NCBI GenBank assembly: GCA_015679605.1
Contig: JAAAVE010000406.1
Coordinates: forward strand, 1-20,212
Direction of reading: 5' to 3'
DNA: 20,212 nt
Source: Podila epigama
Lineage: Eukaryota; Mortierellomycota; Mortierellomycetes; Mortierellales; Mortierellaceae
Shown: positions 10,655 through 20,117 of the stretch, in pieces
Layout: each line of letters begins with the position of its first letter
Position numbering within the stretch: position 1 is the stretch's first letter
Made by a program: the position numbers and the translations under genes
The notes under the pieces: generated by a model
What the model was told of the DNA's origin: nothing
Database searches by the model: none
Seen by the model: the letters and a program-made list of their open reading frames with translations, nothing else

Positions 10655-10748
10655 GTGTGTGATGTATGCTGTTCGATGTGTGATGTGATGTGATGTGATG
10701 TGTGATGTGATGTGTGATGCGATGTGTGTGCGATGTGTGATGCGAGGA
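10655..10748. repeat. Degenerate TGATGTG/TGATGCG tandem tract
   Basis: Repeated TGATGTG, TGATG and GATGTG units run through this stretch, just upstream of the transporter start. On the minus strand it reads as CACATCA units in the probable 5' leader. It translates as His/Thr/Ser-rich nonsense, which argues against an upstream start codon for the transporter. Confidence 0.8.
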
Positions 10749-11130
10749 TGGATAGCTGTTTGTTGTTATTGGGTGGAGGAAAACTATATTTTTCAAGTCA
10801 GGGTCCTGCTGGGATTTGATTGATTCAATTCACTCTTCTCTAACTCGTCAAAGTTCAAAAGTCGTTCCTTCTTGGTCAGAAGCTTTGCTTTGTCACGTTG
10901 TGACATTTGGGAGACTAAGAAAAAAAAAACCTGTTAAACAGCTTTCTTGTCTGATTTGCAAATAGATGTACTCACAGCCCAGCTCACTCAAGATACACTT
11001 GCGATGGTATGTGGATGTGGATGTGAATTTGAGTGTACAGTACTGTACGTACCAGAGGGTGCACAAAAAGACATGCATTGCACAGCAGTGGCACAACATG
11101 TCAAACGATGGTGAGGGATTGTGGTTTGAT

Positions 11131-11154
11131 GTTGTTGTTGTTGTTGTTGTTGTT
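11131..11154. repeat. (GTT)8 trinucleotide repeat
   Basis: Eight perfect GTT units in the intergenic region. Open frames crossing it on either strand only encode poly-Val or poly-Gln and are not supported as genes. Confidence 0.9.
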
Positions 11155-12239
11155 GACGTTGTGCAGGATGCAAATTGCACAGTTGCTTTGCACTTTGTTT
11201 TGAACAACGTCTGCGGCAAAACAGTGAGGCATACCATTTGCCACATGCATGTTTTATGCAATTGACGTTACCAACGGACGACTTCCTTTCCAATGACTGC
11301 GGATGGATTGGTAGAAAAGTGCTGATAAAAGGAGCAACTGAATGGTTTATTTGTTCGAGTTACGGCGTGTCCTAACGGAAATGCATGAGTGTGTGTAAGC
11401 AAGGAGAGCAGCCAAGCAAACAAAGAAATCGAAAACATGCGCCAAGGATTGAGGAACGACTTTTTGTAATCGCCTTCCTTTATCTCAATTAAAGTTGAAA
11501 AGAGGCAATGGTGGCTGAATACATCACGACTCTCTTTTGATGAAATGTCAGGTCAGGGTCAGTCAGGAAGGCTATGTCATACCAGGACAGGACAGGACCC
11601 GAGGGTGCAAGGGTTGTCGAGGGTGTTCACAAATTAAAAATAAAACAAACATGGGCCCTGGGGGAAGAGAGACGTCAAGTCTGAAGAATGATGTCCTATT
11701 TTGCTATTTCGCGATTGACGCGACAGCCCAATTGAGTTGGCCACCAGTCAGGGTTGTTAGAAGACAGTTTTTGCCTCGCTCGTGTTTGCTCTTGCTTTGT
11801 CGTGTCTTGTCTCTTGTTATATTTTGTCATTTATTGTCTTGTTATATGAGGCAGTCTGGTCAGGCAGTCTGGTCTTGTCTTGCCAATGCCTTGTCTCGAC
11901 TGACTGAAAATATGAATGGATGGAATGTTGGGATGGGGCGGTGGCTGTATTTGCATGTTTACACAGAATGTACGGTATCACTGAGTGTACACAGGTATAC
12001 TGGAAAAAAAAAAAGAGCACTCTTTCTCCGAAATAGGGACCATGGCCAAGTATGCTCGATGACGATGATGATGTTTATTGTTGTTGTCCTTGGTACAAAA
12101 CAGGGTATTATGAAAAGGATCCATTGTCGTATTATTATTTATAATCGACCCTTTTTTTTCTTTTCTTTCTTTTTTTTTCCTCCATTTCTTTCACTCTTGT
12201 TTTTATTCTCGATTTTATTCTCGCACTCTCGAACTCATT

Positions 12240-12257
12240 CACACACACACACACACA
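12240..12257. repeat. CA dinucleotide repeat
   Basis: A perfect AC/CA run, followed to about 12372 by further interrupted ACAC tracts. It lies 0.6 kb before the ATG at 12863, in probable promoter or leader DNA. Confidence 0.85.
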
Positions 12258-12581
12258 AACTTGTATACACACATACAATCATTCATACACACAAATATCT
12301 TTTCGTTGACACACACAAATCTCTACGCACCCAACTTTTCATTTCTATCACTCTAACACACACACACACACTTTATCTCTCTCGGACTCTGACCTGGCTT
12401 GTTTCAACATCCCAACGTCATAGCATCATATATCTCTTCTCAGCTCTGCCGCAATTGAAACGTAATTGCTGCTTGACTATTAAAAAGAAAAAGAAAAGAA
12501 AAGTATCACAACGACGACTGTGACAATAATAACGACCTCCTTCTCTCTTTTCTTTCTCTCCCTTGTTTCATTTTCGCTCTG

Positions 12582-12606
12582 TTCTTTCTTTCTTTCTTTC
12601 TTTCTT
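12582..12606. repeat. TTTC tetranucleotide repeat in a pyrimidine tract
   Basis: About six TTTC units inside a longer T/C-rich stretch (12530-12720). Pyrimidine-rich tracts of this kind precede transcription start sites in many fungal genes, so this probably marks the core promoter of the plus-strand gene at 12863. Confidence 0.75.
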
Positions 12607-12862
12607 CAATCACTATCATACCACTCTATTCTTCCGTCTCTCTATCACTGTCTTCTCCTGCTAAAGGCCAAATTCGCCCCGTTTGATATTCGCCTTTTGC
12701 CTCTTGCCTTTTTTTTGTTCACTGTTCCTTGGTCTCTGTAGATTTCAGGACCCATCCTCACCTTATATCAAACTCAACTCTGCCCAACTCAATAAGCCGG
12801 TACTTCATCCATCGCGAGAAACTCATCAGCATCATCTTGCCTTTGTTATAACTCTCTCAGTC

Positions 12863-14114
12863 ATGCCTTGCACAGTTGCACCAATGTCTTTTGAGAACTC
12901 ACTTCCGCAATACCCCCCGCACCACTCACCTCTCAATGCAAGTTCATTCCAGACTGATCTTCAGGGTCCCACCCAACGACGTCAGCATCAGCTCCAGCAC
13001 TTGTTCACCCTCACAAACTACCATCGAGAATCAAGTTTCCCCACTTCCACCCCAACGCGCACGCGGCCTATGCCTCCCCCAGCGCCCTCACGACGACACA
13101 CCTTTCCCCTGCCCTCCACGTCCAACCCTACTCAAATGGCCCTGAATGAATCTTTGAGCAAAACAACTTTGCCACCCATTACATCCGATGCCTCTTCTCT
13201 TCCATCTTTGCTCTCTTCTTCACCTTCTCTGTTGCCCTCTTCTACATCTCTTCCTTCTCTTCCCTATTCTTCAGAAGCCACTTTGTCTTGTTCTTGTTCT
13301 TTGTCTTGCTCTTCATCTTGTTCGTCCTGCTCTCCCCCCAATCCATCCCTTCAATTGTCTGTTAATCCAGTTGTCACCGTTCCATCCTCTTCTCTGGCCT
13401 CGTCCCAGCCCTCATCTCTTCTCTCTTCTCGGCGCTGCATTTTGCCTTCCACTTCTTCTTCAATAACCTCGGCTTCTCATCACCCTCCTTTGAACTCTAC
13501 TGCGCTTACTGCGACATCACCTTTCCATCATTCCACAGACCATAACGAAACCGTCCATTCTTCTAAAAGCCATCCAACTGTCGCTCTGGCCAATTCCACC
13601 TCGTTGTCTCCTCTTGCTTCATCTCCTACTGTCCTTTCAACAATTACCACAACTACAACCACAGCTGCAACCACAACTACAACCTCAACACCCTCAAGAG
13701 AAACAGCGACTCCAGCAACAACAACTTTTCACACTTCTCCTTCTTACCCATCATCCCCTTCCTCCGCCACCACATCATCGCCCACAAAAAGAAGCATCAC
13801 TGTGCCACATTCAACCTCTCAGCCATTGTCATTACTGGCTCAACCATTGAGGCAAACATACGCTGCGCCATTGACTACTCGGACTCATCCAGGTAAGAGG
13901 CTCTTTCCGTCCCTGACTCTCTCCGACTCTCCTCTTTTTGCTCCCTTCTTCCATCTTCCCTCTGCACCTTGCGTCCATCCAATAAACAACAGCTCCCCAA
14001 CGTTGGTTTTTTTGGTTCCATCTTTTTTCTTTATATTTTTTCTTTTCTTTTTTTTTGTTCTAAACCTCGCCACCGTTCATTGTTTTTCATTCAGACACGC
14101 AATTTTATTTGTGA
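12863..14114 (+). CDS. Ser/Thr/Pro-rich open frame; probable first exon of the SWIRM gene or separate short gene
   Basis: First ATG at 12863 (MPCTVAPMSF), with a second in-frame ATG at 12884. The frame is open through 13892, where CCAG|GTAAGA is a strong splice donor. The product is dominated by Ser, Thr, Pro and Leu with no recognised domain; patches such as RRHTFPLPSTSN and LPPITSDASSLPSLL look like disordered regulatory-protein sequence. Two phase-correct continuations exist. (a) A 202-nt intron to 14095, with a good polypyrimidine tract, a CTAAAC branch-like site and TTCATTCAG acceptor, gives six more residues and a stop at 14112-14114 (349 aa). (b) A 1889-nt intron to 15782 joins it in frame to the downstream SWIRM frame, giving a 1596-aa protein. 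Similar composition favours (b); intron length in this genome favours (a). Function cannot be assigned from this segment alone. Confidence 0.5.
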
Positions 14115-14512
14115 CCCCAATTGGACAAGAAAGCGGGAGAAAGGGATGAGTGAGGGAATGTGTGATAGAATGTGTTTGGAGAGATTAGATCTTTTGTGTA
14201 TATTTTCTTTTTTGTCAAAAGTCGCCATGGATGAGCCATGAATGAGCCATGAATGGATGGACAAACGCTTTGCATGGGATGCCTTTGGACATCTCCTTCA
14301 GTCGACTCCTTTGGATATTATTATGGTGTTTTGTCCTGTGGTGACCCGTTGGTACGTGCCTTTTGACCAGCTAAAGAGAGCGACTGAGTGAGTGAGTGAG
14401 TGAGTGAGAGCTGTTGGTCACGCAGGTTGTCCTCTTGACAGCCATGACCATGAGGGCGGAGATATTTCAAAAAGGAGGTTGGAATAATGCACGTGTCGTT
14501 GTGCTGTGTTTT

Positions 14513-14705
14513 TGGGTCAAAGGTCAAGTAAGGGTCAAGGGTCAAGGGTCAAGGGTAATTGCTTATTGGTGATAGTGGTGGTGGTGATGGTCATTGTTAT
14601 AAGTCATTGTTATGGTCATAGTGTCAAGGTCATAGTTGAAGTCATGGTCAAGGTCATGGTCATGGTCATGGACACTGTTACAAAGGGCCAGGCAATAGTC
14701 ATGGC
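14513..14705. repeat. GGGTCAA / GGTCAT short tandem arrays
   Basis: At 14516-14560 GGTCAA-type units recur with about 7-bp spacing. A looser series of GGTCAT/AGGTCA units follows to about 14705, with the tightest run near 14640-14673. The units are degenerate, so this is a short minisatellite rather than a perfect repeat. Confidence 0.7.
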
Positions 14706-15118
14706 AACCCTCTATCTTTCCTCCTCCCGATTACTCAAATGCTCAAGGTGCCAGATGTTGAAGTTCGATGGGTGTTCTGAATGCTGTTTGGAGCAAGAGG
14801 GGAGAGCAATGGCATTTTTGAGGCGCCAAGCGAATACTCTTTTTACTTTGCCATCTTTTTTTTTGTTCTCGAGTTCTCCTTTTCTTTTTTATTATTTTTT
14901 ATTTTTCCTCAGTGTCATCCGTCTCTCTTTGATCATCGGCCAATTTTTGTTGTATTTGCTGGATCAGATCGATTACTGCTTTTCTTTTCCTTTTCTTTTT
15001 GACGATGTGGATGGATGGATGGATGCATTGGATTTTGGGTGATCAAATTAGTGAATGGTGCAGTACCCCCAACACATTTCAAACACAGACTGACAACGAC
15101 AACATTCGTCTTCAACCA

Positions 15119-15175
15119 CATACACACACACACACACACACACAAAACACACGTCTACATCGCACACACACACAC
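15119..15175. repeat. CA dinucleotide repeats
   Basis: Interrupted ACACAC runs, similar in make-up to those at 12240-12372 ahead of the other plus-strand frame. Confidence 0.85.
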
Positions 15176-15300
15176 GCATATTTCTCTCGATCACATAAGC
15201 CAACAGACAACTTTTGTTCGTCGCGGTGCACGGACATTTACATCTCCCGCCCCTCCTCCCCCCGTTTCGTTTCTCTCTCAATTCGTAATCAAAGTTACCA

Positions 15301-15332
15301 CCATCCACATCCACATCCACATCCACATCCAC
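15301..15332. repeat. CCACAT hexanucleotide tandem repeat
   Basis: About five CATCCA/CCACAT units in tandem. It lies upstream of the SWIRM frame in non-coding DNA. Confidence 0.85.
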
Positions 15333-15568
15333 ATATCCTTGTCCCTTATACCCTACACATACACATCCCTCAATTGCACCATGATGAGTTGCAACTAAAC
15401 CGTTGTTTCGTCCCTATCACAAGGGCACACAGCACGCACACATTGACCTTCCTCACTTGGAACGCATGATGACATCTTTGTTCCACCAATTGTTCTCCTT
15501 GTGTGTACCAAAAGCAAAAAGGCCCAGAGGCATTTTCAACTCTTTACAAACTTCAACTTTGTATCCAC

Positions 15569-15632
15569 ACATCCATCCTTCCATCCTTCCATCCTTCCAT
15601 CCATTCATCCATTCATCCATTCATCCATTCAT
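15569..15632. repeat. CATC/CATT tetranucleotide-type tandem repeat
   Basis: Tandem CATCCTTC units are followed by CATCCATT units. It ends just before the in-frame TGA (15637-15639) that bounds the SWIRM frame upstream. Confidence 0.85.
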
Positions 15633-15642
15633 CTCTTGACAC

Positions 15643-18600
15643 ATGCAAACAGAAATATTCATTATTAACCAACGTTTTGTCAATTCCTTCTGTATCCTTC
15701 TTTCTTATTCCATTTTCAATTTTCCCGCCCATTTTTTTTTTTCATTTTTGGAACTCTTTACACCTGGATTACCATATTTAGACAGTTGCAGTCAGCTGGC
15801 AACAGTCACTGCTCTTCACCCTGACACTGTCACCACCATTGACCTCATTGACCCCATTGACACCATTGACACCATCAACCTCATTGACACCATTGACACG
15901 TTGGACATTGACACCTCCCAAAAAGCCGAAAAAACCAAAGCCAAGAATTCCAAGCCAAACGTCAGAACCATTATTAATAGCCCCGCTCCCTTGGCTCAAC
16001 CTGCAGCAACTTTTCCTCCTTCTACTTCTTATAACACTTCAACAACTACAACTACTCCTTCATCATCATCATCTTCTTCTTTTCCTTCTTTTCCTTCTTC
16101 TTCTTCTTCTTCTTCTACTCCTTCTTCTACTCCCTTGTCATCGTCCTTGTCTTCTACACCATCCATCCCAACGACATCCTCATTCTCATTGCAATTCCAT
16201 TCTTTCTCAACTCCATTCATACCTTCTTCAACCACAGCCACAGCCACAGCCACAGCCACCACGTCCTTCACTGCCCCAGAACATTGTCGTCCACTTCAAG
16301 CAGGGCCAGTGTCACCAGAATTAGAACAAGAACAAGGGTCTACCAACACTCTTACGCCAAGCAATTCTTCACCCTCCACACTGACGCAACCTCCTTCTCC
16401 TACTCTTCCTCCGCAGCACCTGCAGCCAGAGTACCTGCATCAACACCAGCATCAACACCAGCATCAGCATCAGCATCAGCATCAACATCAACATCAACAT
16501 CAACATCAACATCACAAAGTCCAACACTCGCCCCCATCTCCTCACCACTCTCCCGCAGCTGCTGAACAGGTGATAGGCGCAGTTGTTGTCTTGCCACCAT
16601 TCGAGTCGCTGCTCAGACCACCATCTCCTTGTCATCCTCTGCCCATCTCGAGCTCCGATTCTCTGTTGCATACGCACACCTATCTTCCATCTCATCTTTC
16701 ATCATCTCCACCCACACCACAAAGACCCAACACCCGTATGTCTTCAGTCTCGATTCAGTACCCCCACCCTATGCCCATCGCTGTTGCCATGAGTGCCAAT
16801 CACACCCAGCAGCATCCAAATCAATCTACCCTCGCCTATTCACCTCACCGTCGCCAACAGCAATCTTGGAAAAATCAGCCGGCTGTCACTCAGCCCATGC
16901 ATGCCCCTACCACATTCAACAACACAGAGTGTGATATTAATAACACTAATACCGACAATTTCCCGCCAACAGACAACAACAACGACAACAACAACAGCAA
17001 CAACAGCATTAACATTAATAACAGAAATAATAATAGTTCGACTTTGGAAATAGCGAGACAGCATCGTTCAACAATGCTCTCCAATTCTTCACAAGAACAA
17101 GAGGGCACGGTCTTGGCACAGCCACCACTCATGCCCACATTACCCCAGGTGACTGCAGAAGAGCGAGAGCAACATCGACCACAGCAACAACAACAACAAC
17201 AACAACAACAGCAACAGCAAGAGCAAAAACAAGAACAACATCGACATGCATCAGTGTCGTCATTGTCATCGTCATCGCCATCGTCCTTGCCCGTTGCACC
17301 TCGTAGACCTTCGTCATCGTCTTCTTCTGTGCGCATGGGTTTGGATGATCCTCGGGTCAAGCAGTTTATCCTCGGTCGATCCAAACCCAAATCGCCGATG
17401 CTTACAGCATCTCAACCTGTGGGACCAACAACCACAGGAGGAGCACCGACCACCACTACCGATCACACACTCCGCCACCGTCCATGCCAAGACATGATTC
17501 GTTCCACTTCTTCCACTTTCACTCCTCCTCTAGTTAGGACGACTGCGGCAGGTCCATCGCCATCACACGTAAGCTCAGTGCAGTCACCAGCATCCCTTCA
17601 TTCTTCTCGCAGTATCACTACCAGCAAGCACTACAGCACCAGCACCAGCGACAGTGCCACCATCACCACCATTACCACCACCACCACCTGTACCGCCTGT
17701 ACCACCAGTACTTGCCATACAGCAGAAAGACACAATCATTCTCTCGTTGCTGCCAATGCCCTGGCGCTCCTTCGTTCTTCTTCATCCCATGAGTCACATT
17801 GGCGAGGCAACAGACCATCCTCTACCACCTATTGTGCTCACTCTCCTCCTTCTGGTCCATCACCATCCCATTCACATTCACATTCCAGCCAATCCCCGCT
17901 ACCCAGTCCATCCCCCTCCCTCACCTCACTCTCACCTGACCTCCACAATAACAACATCAACAACAACAACAACCGACTTGGACCCTTCCGTCCTCACAAG
18001 CATGACTTGTCCTCGCCAGCCTCCGATGCCGACATCCCACTCGATACCAAGGCCTCGGTCACGCCTCTCTTTTACTCGGGCTCTTCTCCACCTCCACCCT
18101 TGACCACGGTCAGTCGGTCATCAGCACCTTACTCTTCTTCCTCGGCCTCGTTGGTCACTGTGGCGGCTCCGGTTCGACTTCATTCGACAAAACAAAGTCG
18201 GATGACACCACCACCACCGCTCGTTGTACAGCAGGCTTGGTCGGCCAAGCACCACCATCATAGCATGCCAGTCCGCTCCCCCGACCGTCAACATGGACAA
18301 GAACTTATGACGACATCTGTCGTTGACGCAGTGTCAAGCGAATATATGAAGATGGACTATTACGACATTTATCTGCGTAATCCTAAACTACTGCGCCCCG
18401 AAGGGGGTCGCAATGAGGCTCAAGGACGTTCCGGATATCAGCGACCACGAGGCAGCGAACCTTATGAGGAAACTCGACCTTATTCTTCATGGCCATCCAC
18501 ATCCTCGTCGACTTTTGGCTCACGAACGATAGGGAAGCATCTTCGGGGATCGAGTGATGTGATTGACCGTCTGGCCGTTTCGTCTTTGTCTTTGACGCAG

Positions 18601-19681
18601 AACCGAGGTATCCAACATCATCATCAGCATCATCAGCATCATCATCCATCGACATTGTCCTCTCCCTCATCTTTCTCCTCTCGGACCCAACCCATGTCGA
18701 TTCGACATTTGCTGAGTGATGGCACCAATGATCAGGAGCAGTATTCCCACCACCCGAGGTTCGAGTCGGACTCGAACTCTGGCAGGCGAAAAGTCAACGA
18801 CAGTTATATGGAGGACAATGGAGAGATGGACGACTCATATTCTAGCCAGAGAAAAGTGAAACACGAGGACACGACTGTATATTCTCCTCCCATGACTTCC
18901 TCAGATCAAGTGCCCAGGACAGTGACTAGTGTAGCAGGCATCAAAAGAAAGAAGCAGGATTTAACCAGCACGACGACAGGTCTATTGGATGCACCCAAGA
19001 AAAAACGGCGGTCCAAGAAGCAACTCTTGGCCGAGGCTGCTTTAGCCGAGGCCAATGGCGAGAGTCTTCCAGAGATGGATGATAAGAAGAAGAAAAAGAG
19101 GACAAAGAAGATTCAGGACCCGGACCACCTGTCTCCCGCAGGCTTCCGTCATGGAGGTGAGCGAGTAGTGCAAGAGCCAGAGGAACTTGTAGACCTTGAC
19201 CCGGATGTTGGCCCCACATCCCTGCTGGATGTCGAATCACCGCCCATGGTGTACTGGAAGGGTAAGTTGAGCTGAGATGTGTTGAGTTGGGAGGTGTTAT
19301 TCTTTTGGTGTTTTTTTTTATTATTATTATTATATGTCACATTTGTTTCTTTATGCTTCATGAGTATTAATGACAATGCCTGTATGTTTGTTTTGAATAG
19401 GACATCCTCTTTCTGTGGAGGGCAAGCCTGGATGTGAGCGATTGCATCCTCATGAGGCGTTTATTGCTTCGACTCTACGACTGTCGCCGGCACAGTACTT
19501 GAACTGCAAGAAAACACTGATTTTGGCATCGCGTCAGTACTTTGCGAACCGAGACGGAAAGGCGTTTCGCAAGTCGGACGCACAGAAGCTATGTCGGATT
19601 GATGTCAACAAGACGAGCCGTCTGTGGGAAGTGTTTGCACGGATTGGCTGGCTTGAAGGGATTTCGGAAAAGGATCTCTAA
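15643..19681 (+). CDS. Large low-complexity protein with C-terminal SWIRM domain
   Basis: Main exon is open to 19261 and splices (139-nt intron, 19262-19400) to 19401-19681. The last exon encodes a SWIRM domain of the fungal Fun19/Laf type: LHPHEAFIASTLRLSPAQYL, then KTLILASRQYF, then FRKSDAQKLCRIDVNKTSRL and VFARIGWL. SWIRM is a helical domain of chromatin proteins; S. pombe Laf1/Laf2 belong to a Clr6 histone deacetylase complex, so a nuclear chromatin role is inferred. Ahead of it are basic clusters (GIKRKKQ, PKKKRRSKK, KKKKKRTKK) that look like nuclear localisation signals, and long low-complexity tracts of poly-Ser, (His-Gln)12, Asn-rich and Gln13. The start is unresolved. The ATG at 15643 gives 1299 aa but its first ~46 residues look non-coding, and a TTTAG acceptor at 15780-15781 suggests coding resumes at 15782, joined in phase to the exon ending at 13892. 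Homologues are usually far shorter (a few hundred residues). Confidence 0.82.
15837..15912 (+). repeat. Short in-frame repeat encoding Ile-Asp-Thr units
   Basis: Units close to ATTGACACC recur about ten times with small changes (CTC, CCC, AAC replacing ACC), encoding an IDTIDT-type strip near the start of the SWIRM frame. The period is a multiple of three, so the reading frame is kept. Confidence 0.8.
16438..16509 (+). repeat. Hexanucleotide repeat encoding twelve His-Gln dipeptides
   Basis: Twelve CAY-CAR hexamers in a row, with mixed codons (CAC/CAT, CAA/CAG), inside the SWIRM frame. Codon mixing suggests an older tract, with the CATCAA and CATCAG sub-blocks expanded more recently. Confidence 0.9.
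17182..17220 (+). repeat. Polyglutamine tract (13 Gln)
   Basis: Thirteen consecutive Gln codons, mostly CAA with CAG at the edges, followed by a Gln/Glu/Lys mix. It sits in the disordered middle of the SWIRM protein. Confidence 0.9.
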
Positions 19682-19763
19682 AGGAATCGAGTGTGTAATG
19701 AACATTAGCTAATGAATACTTGCACGAACACAAAGAAGCAATGTCGCTTGAATAATCTCTATC

Positions 19764-20117
19764 TCAGTCAACCTTCTTTTCTTTTTTGCATGACGAATAA
19801 ATGACATTCTTTATAAATGACAAGACTTTGTCTATCCTTTGAATGCTGTAATGACTGTAATGACTGTAATGCTGTTGCAAAAGGTAGTTGTAGTTGAGAC
19901 CATACTCATTTTTTTTTCCACCGTTGGAATAAGGTATGTGGTACGTACAGCACGTACTCAGTGGTATGTGAGTACAGAATGAGTGAGTGTGAATGTGAGA
20001 GGAAAAAACTCCGATTGCTTGCAGTACCTTTTTCTTCCCACGGTCCATGTGCAATTGTGCAATTAGGTTGTAAGGCTTTTGGCTTACTGCAACCAATTTT
20101 GCCACCTCTGCTGCCAT
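19764..20117 (-). CDS. Weak candidate small gene on the minus strand, two exons
   Basis: ATG at 20117 opens an exon of natural-looking composition (MAAEVAKLVAVSQKPYNLIA, then QLHMDRGKKK) that ends at an AAG|GTACTG donor (exon 20117-20028). A phase-0 acceptor TTGCAACAG gives a possible second exon 19871-19764 and a 65-residue product. The upstream side (20118-20212) is A/G-rich like a leader. Against it: the second exon starts with three copies of CATTACAGT, it overlaps the expected 3' UTR of the SWIRM gene, and no family is recognised. Only the first exon deserves attention. Confidence 0.25.
   Translation of the reverse strand: MAAEVAKLVAVSQKPYNLIAQLHMDRGKKKVLQAIGVFSSHIHTHSFCTHIPLSTCCTYHIPYSNGGKKNEYGLNYNYLLQQHYSHYSHYSIQRIDKVLSFIKNVIYSSCKKEKKVD
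19796..19801 (+). terminator. Probable polyadenylation signal of the SWIRM gene
   Basis: An AATAAA 115 nt after the stop codon, with a second ATAAAT close behind at about 19814. Position fits a normal 3' UTR end. Confidence 0.45.

Larger units (their letters stand above)
10578..12862. other. Gene-free repeat-rich intergenic region
   Basis: About 2.3 kb between two divergent genes without a supportable gene. It contains a degenerate TGATGTG tract, a (GTT)8 tract, G-rich CAGGTCAGGGTCAG-type sequence (about 11545-11620), T-rich DNA (12140-12230), CA-repeats (12240-12375) and a pyrimidine tract (12530-12720). The last three resemble a long promoter and 5' leader for the plus-strand frame starting at 12863. 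The long open frame at 11537-12523 encodes translated simple repeats and poly-F/S/H stretches with no recognisable domain. Confidence 0.6.
13893..15781 (+). other. Repeat-rich 1.9-kb interval: long intron or intergenic promoter region
   Basis: It begins with a consensus GTAAGA donor and ends with CCATATTTAG at 15780-15781. Content: T-rich DNA to about 14090, a GAGT tract (14385-14408), GGTCAA/GGTCAT arrays (14513-14705), a strongly T/C-rich stretch (14835-15000), ATGG units (15005-15025), CA repeats (15119-15175), CCACAT repeats (15301-15332) and CATC/CATT repeats (15569-15632). No conserved protein is encoded. The order T/C-rich then CA-rich then coding frame mirrors the region before 12863, so a second promoter may lie here. 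Confidence 0.55.

Noticed and set aside
10577-10796. Upstream in-frame ATG extending the GDP-mannose transporter
   Set aside because: The added residues are His/Thr/Ser-rich translation of the TGATGTG repeat, and family members start near the first membrane helix.
11035-11048. Perfect 14-bp palindrome GTACAGTACTGTAC
   Set aside because: About one such palindrome is expected by chance in 20 kb, so without conservation it is not evidence of a binding site.
10893-11293. Overlapping 100-122 codon open frames on both strands around a GTT repeat
   Set aside because: The frames run through the (GTT)8 tract, and neither strand shows a domain or convincing exon structure.
11537-12523. 328-codon plus-strand open frame
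   Set aside because: The translation is simple-repeat DNA (His/Thr from CA repeats, Phe/Ser from T-rich DNA) with no domain, and it lies in promoter-like DNA.
12683-12862. Extended frame before the ATG at 12863
   Set aside because: It has no ATG, opening with TTG, and encodes pyrimidine-tract sequence. The first ATG is at 12863.
14506-15042. 178-codon plus-strand open frame
   Set aside because: It translates the GGTCAT arrays and a T-rich tract as Val/Met- and Phe/Leu-rich nonsense, with no family resemblance.
15301-15632. CRISPR-like array from regularly spaced repeats
   Set aside because: These are contiguous microsatellites without unique spacers, in eukaryotic DNA.
19941-19957. Inverted repeat GTACGT-ACAGC-ACGTAC
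   Set aside because: A 6-bp stem is too short to stand out from chance, and no T-run or other terminator context accompanies it.
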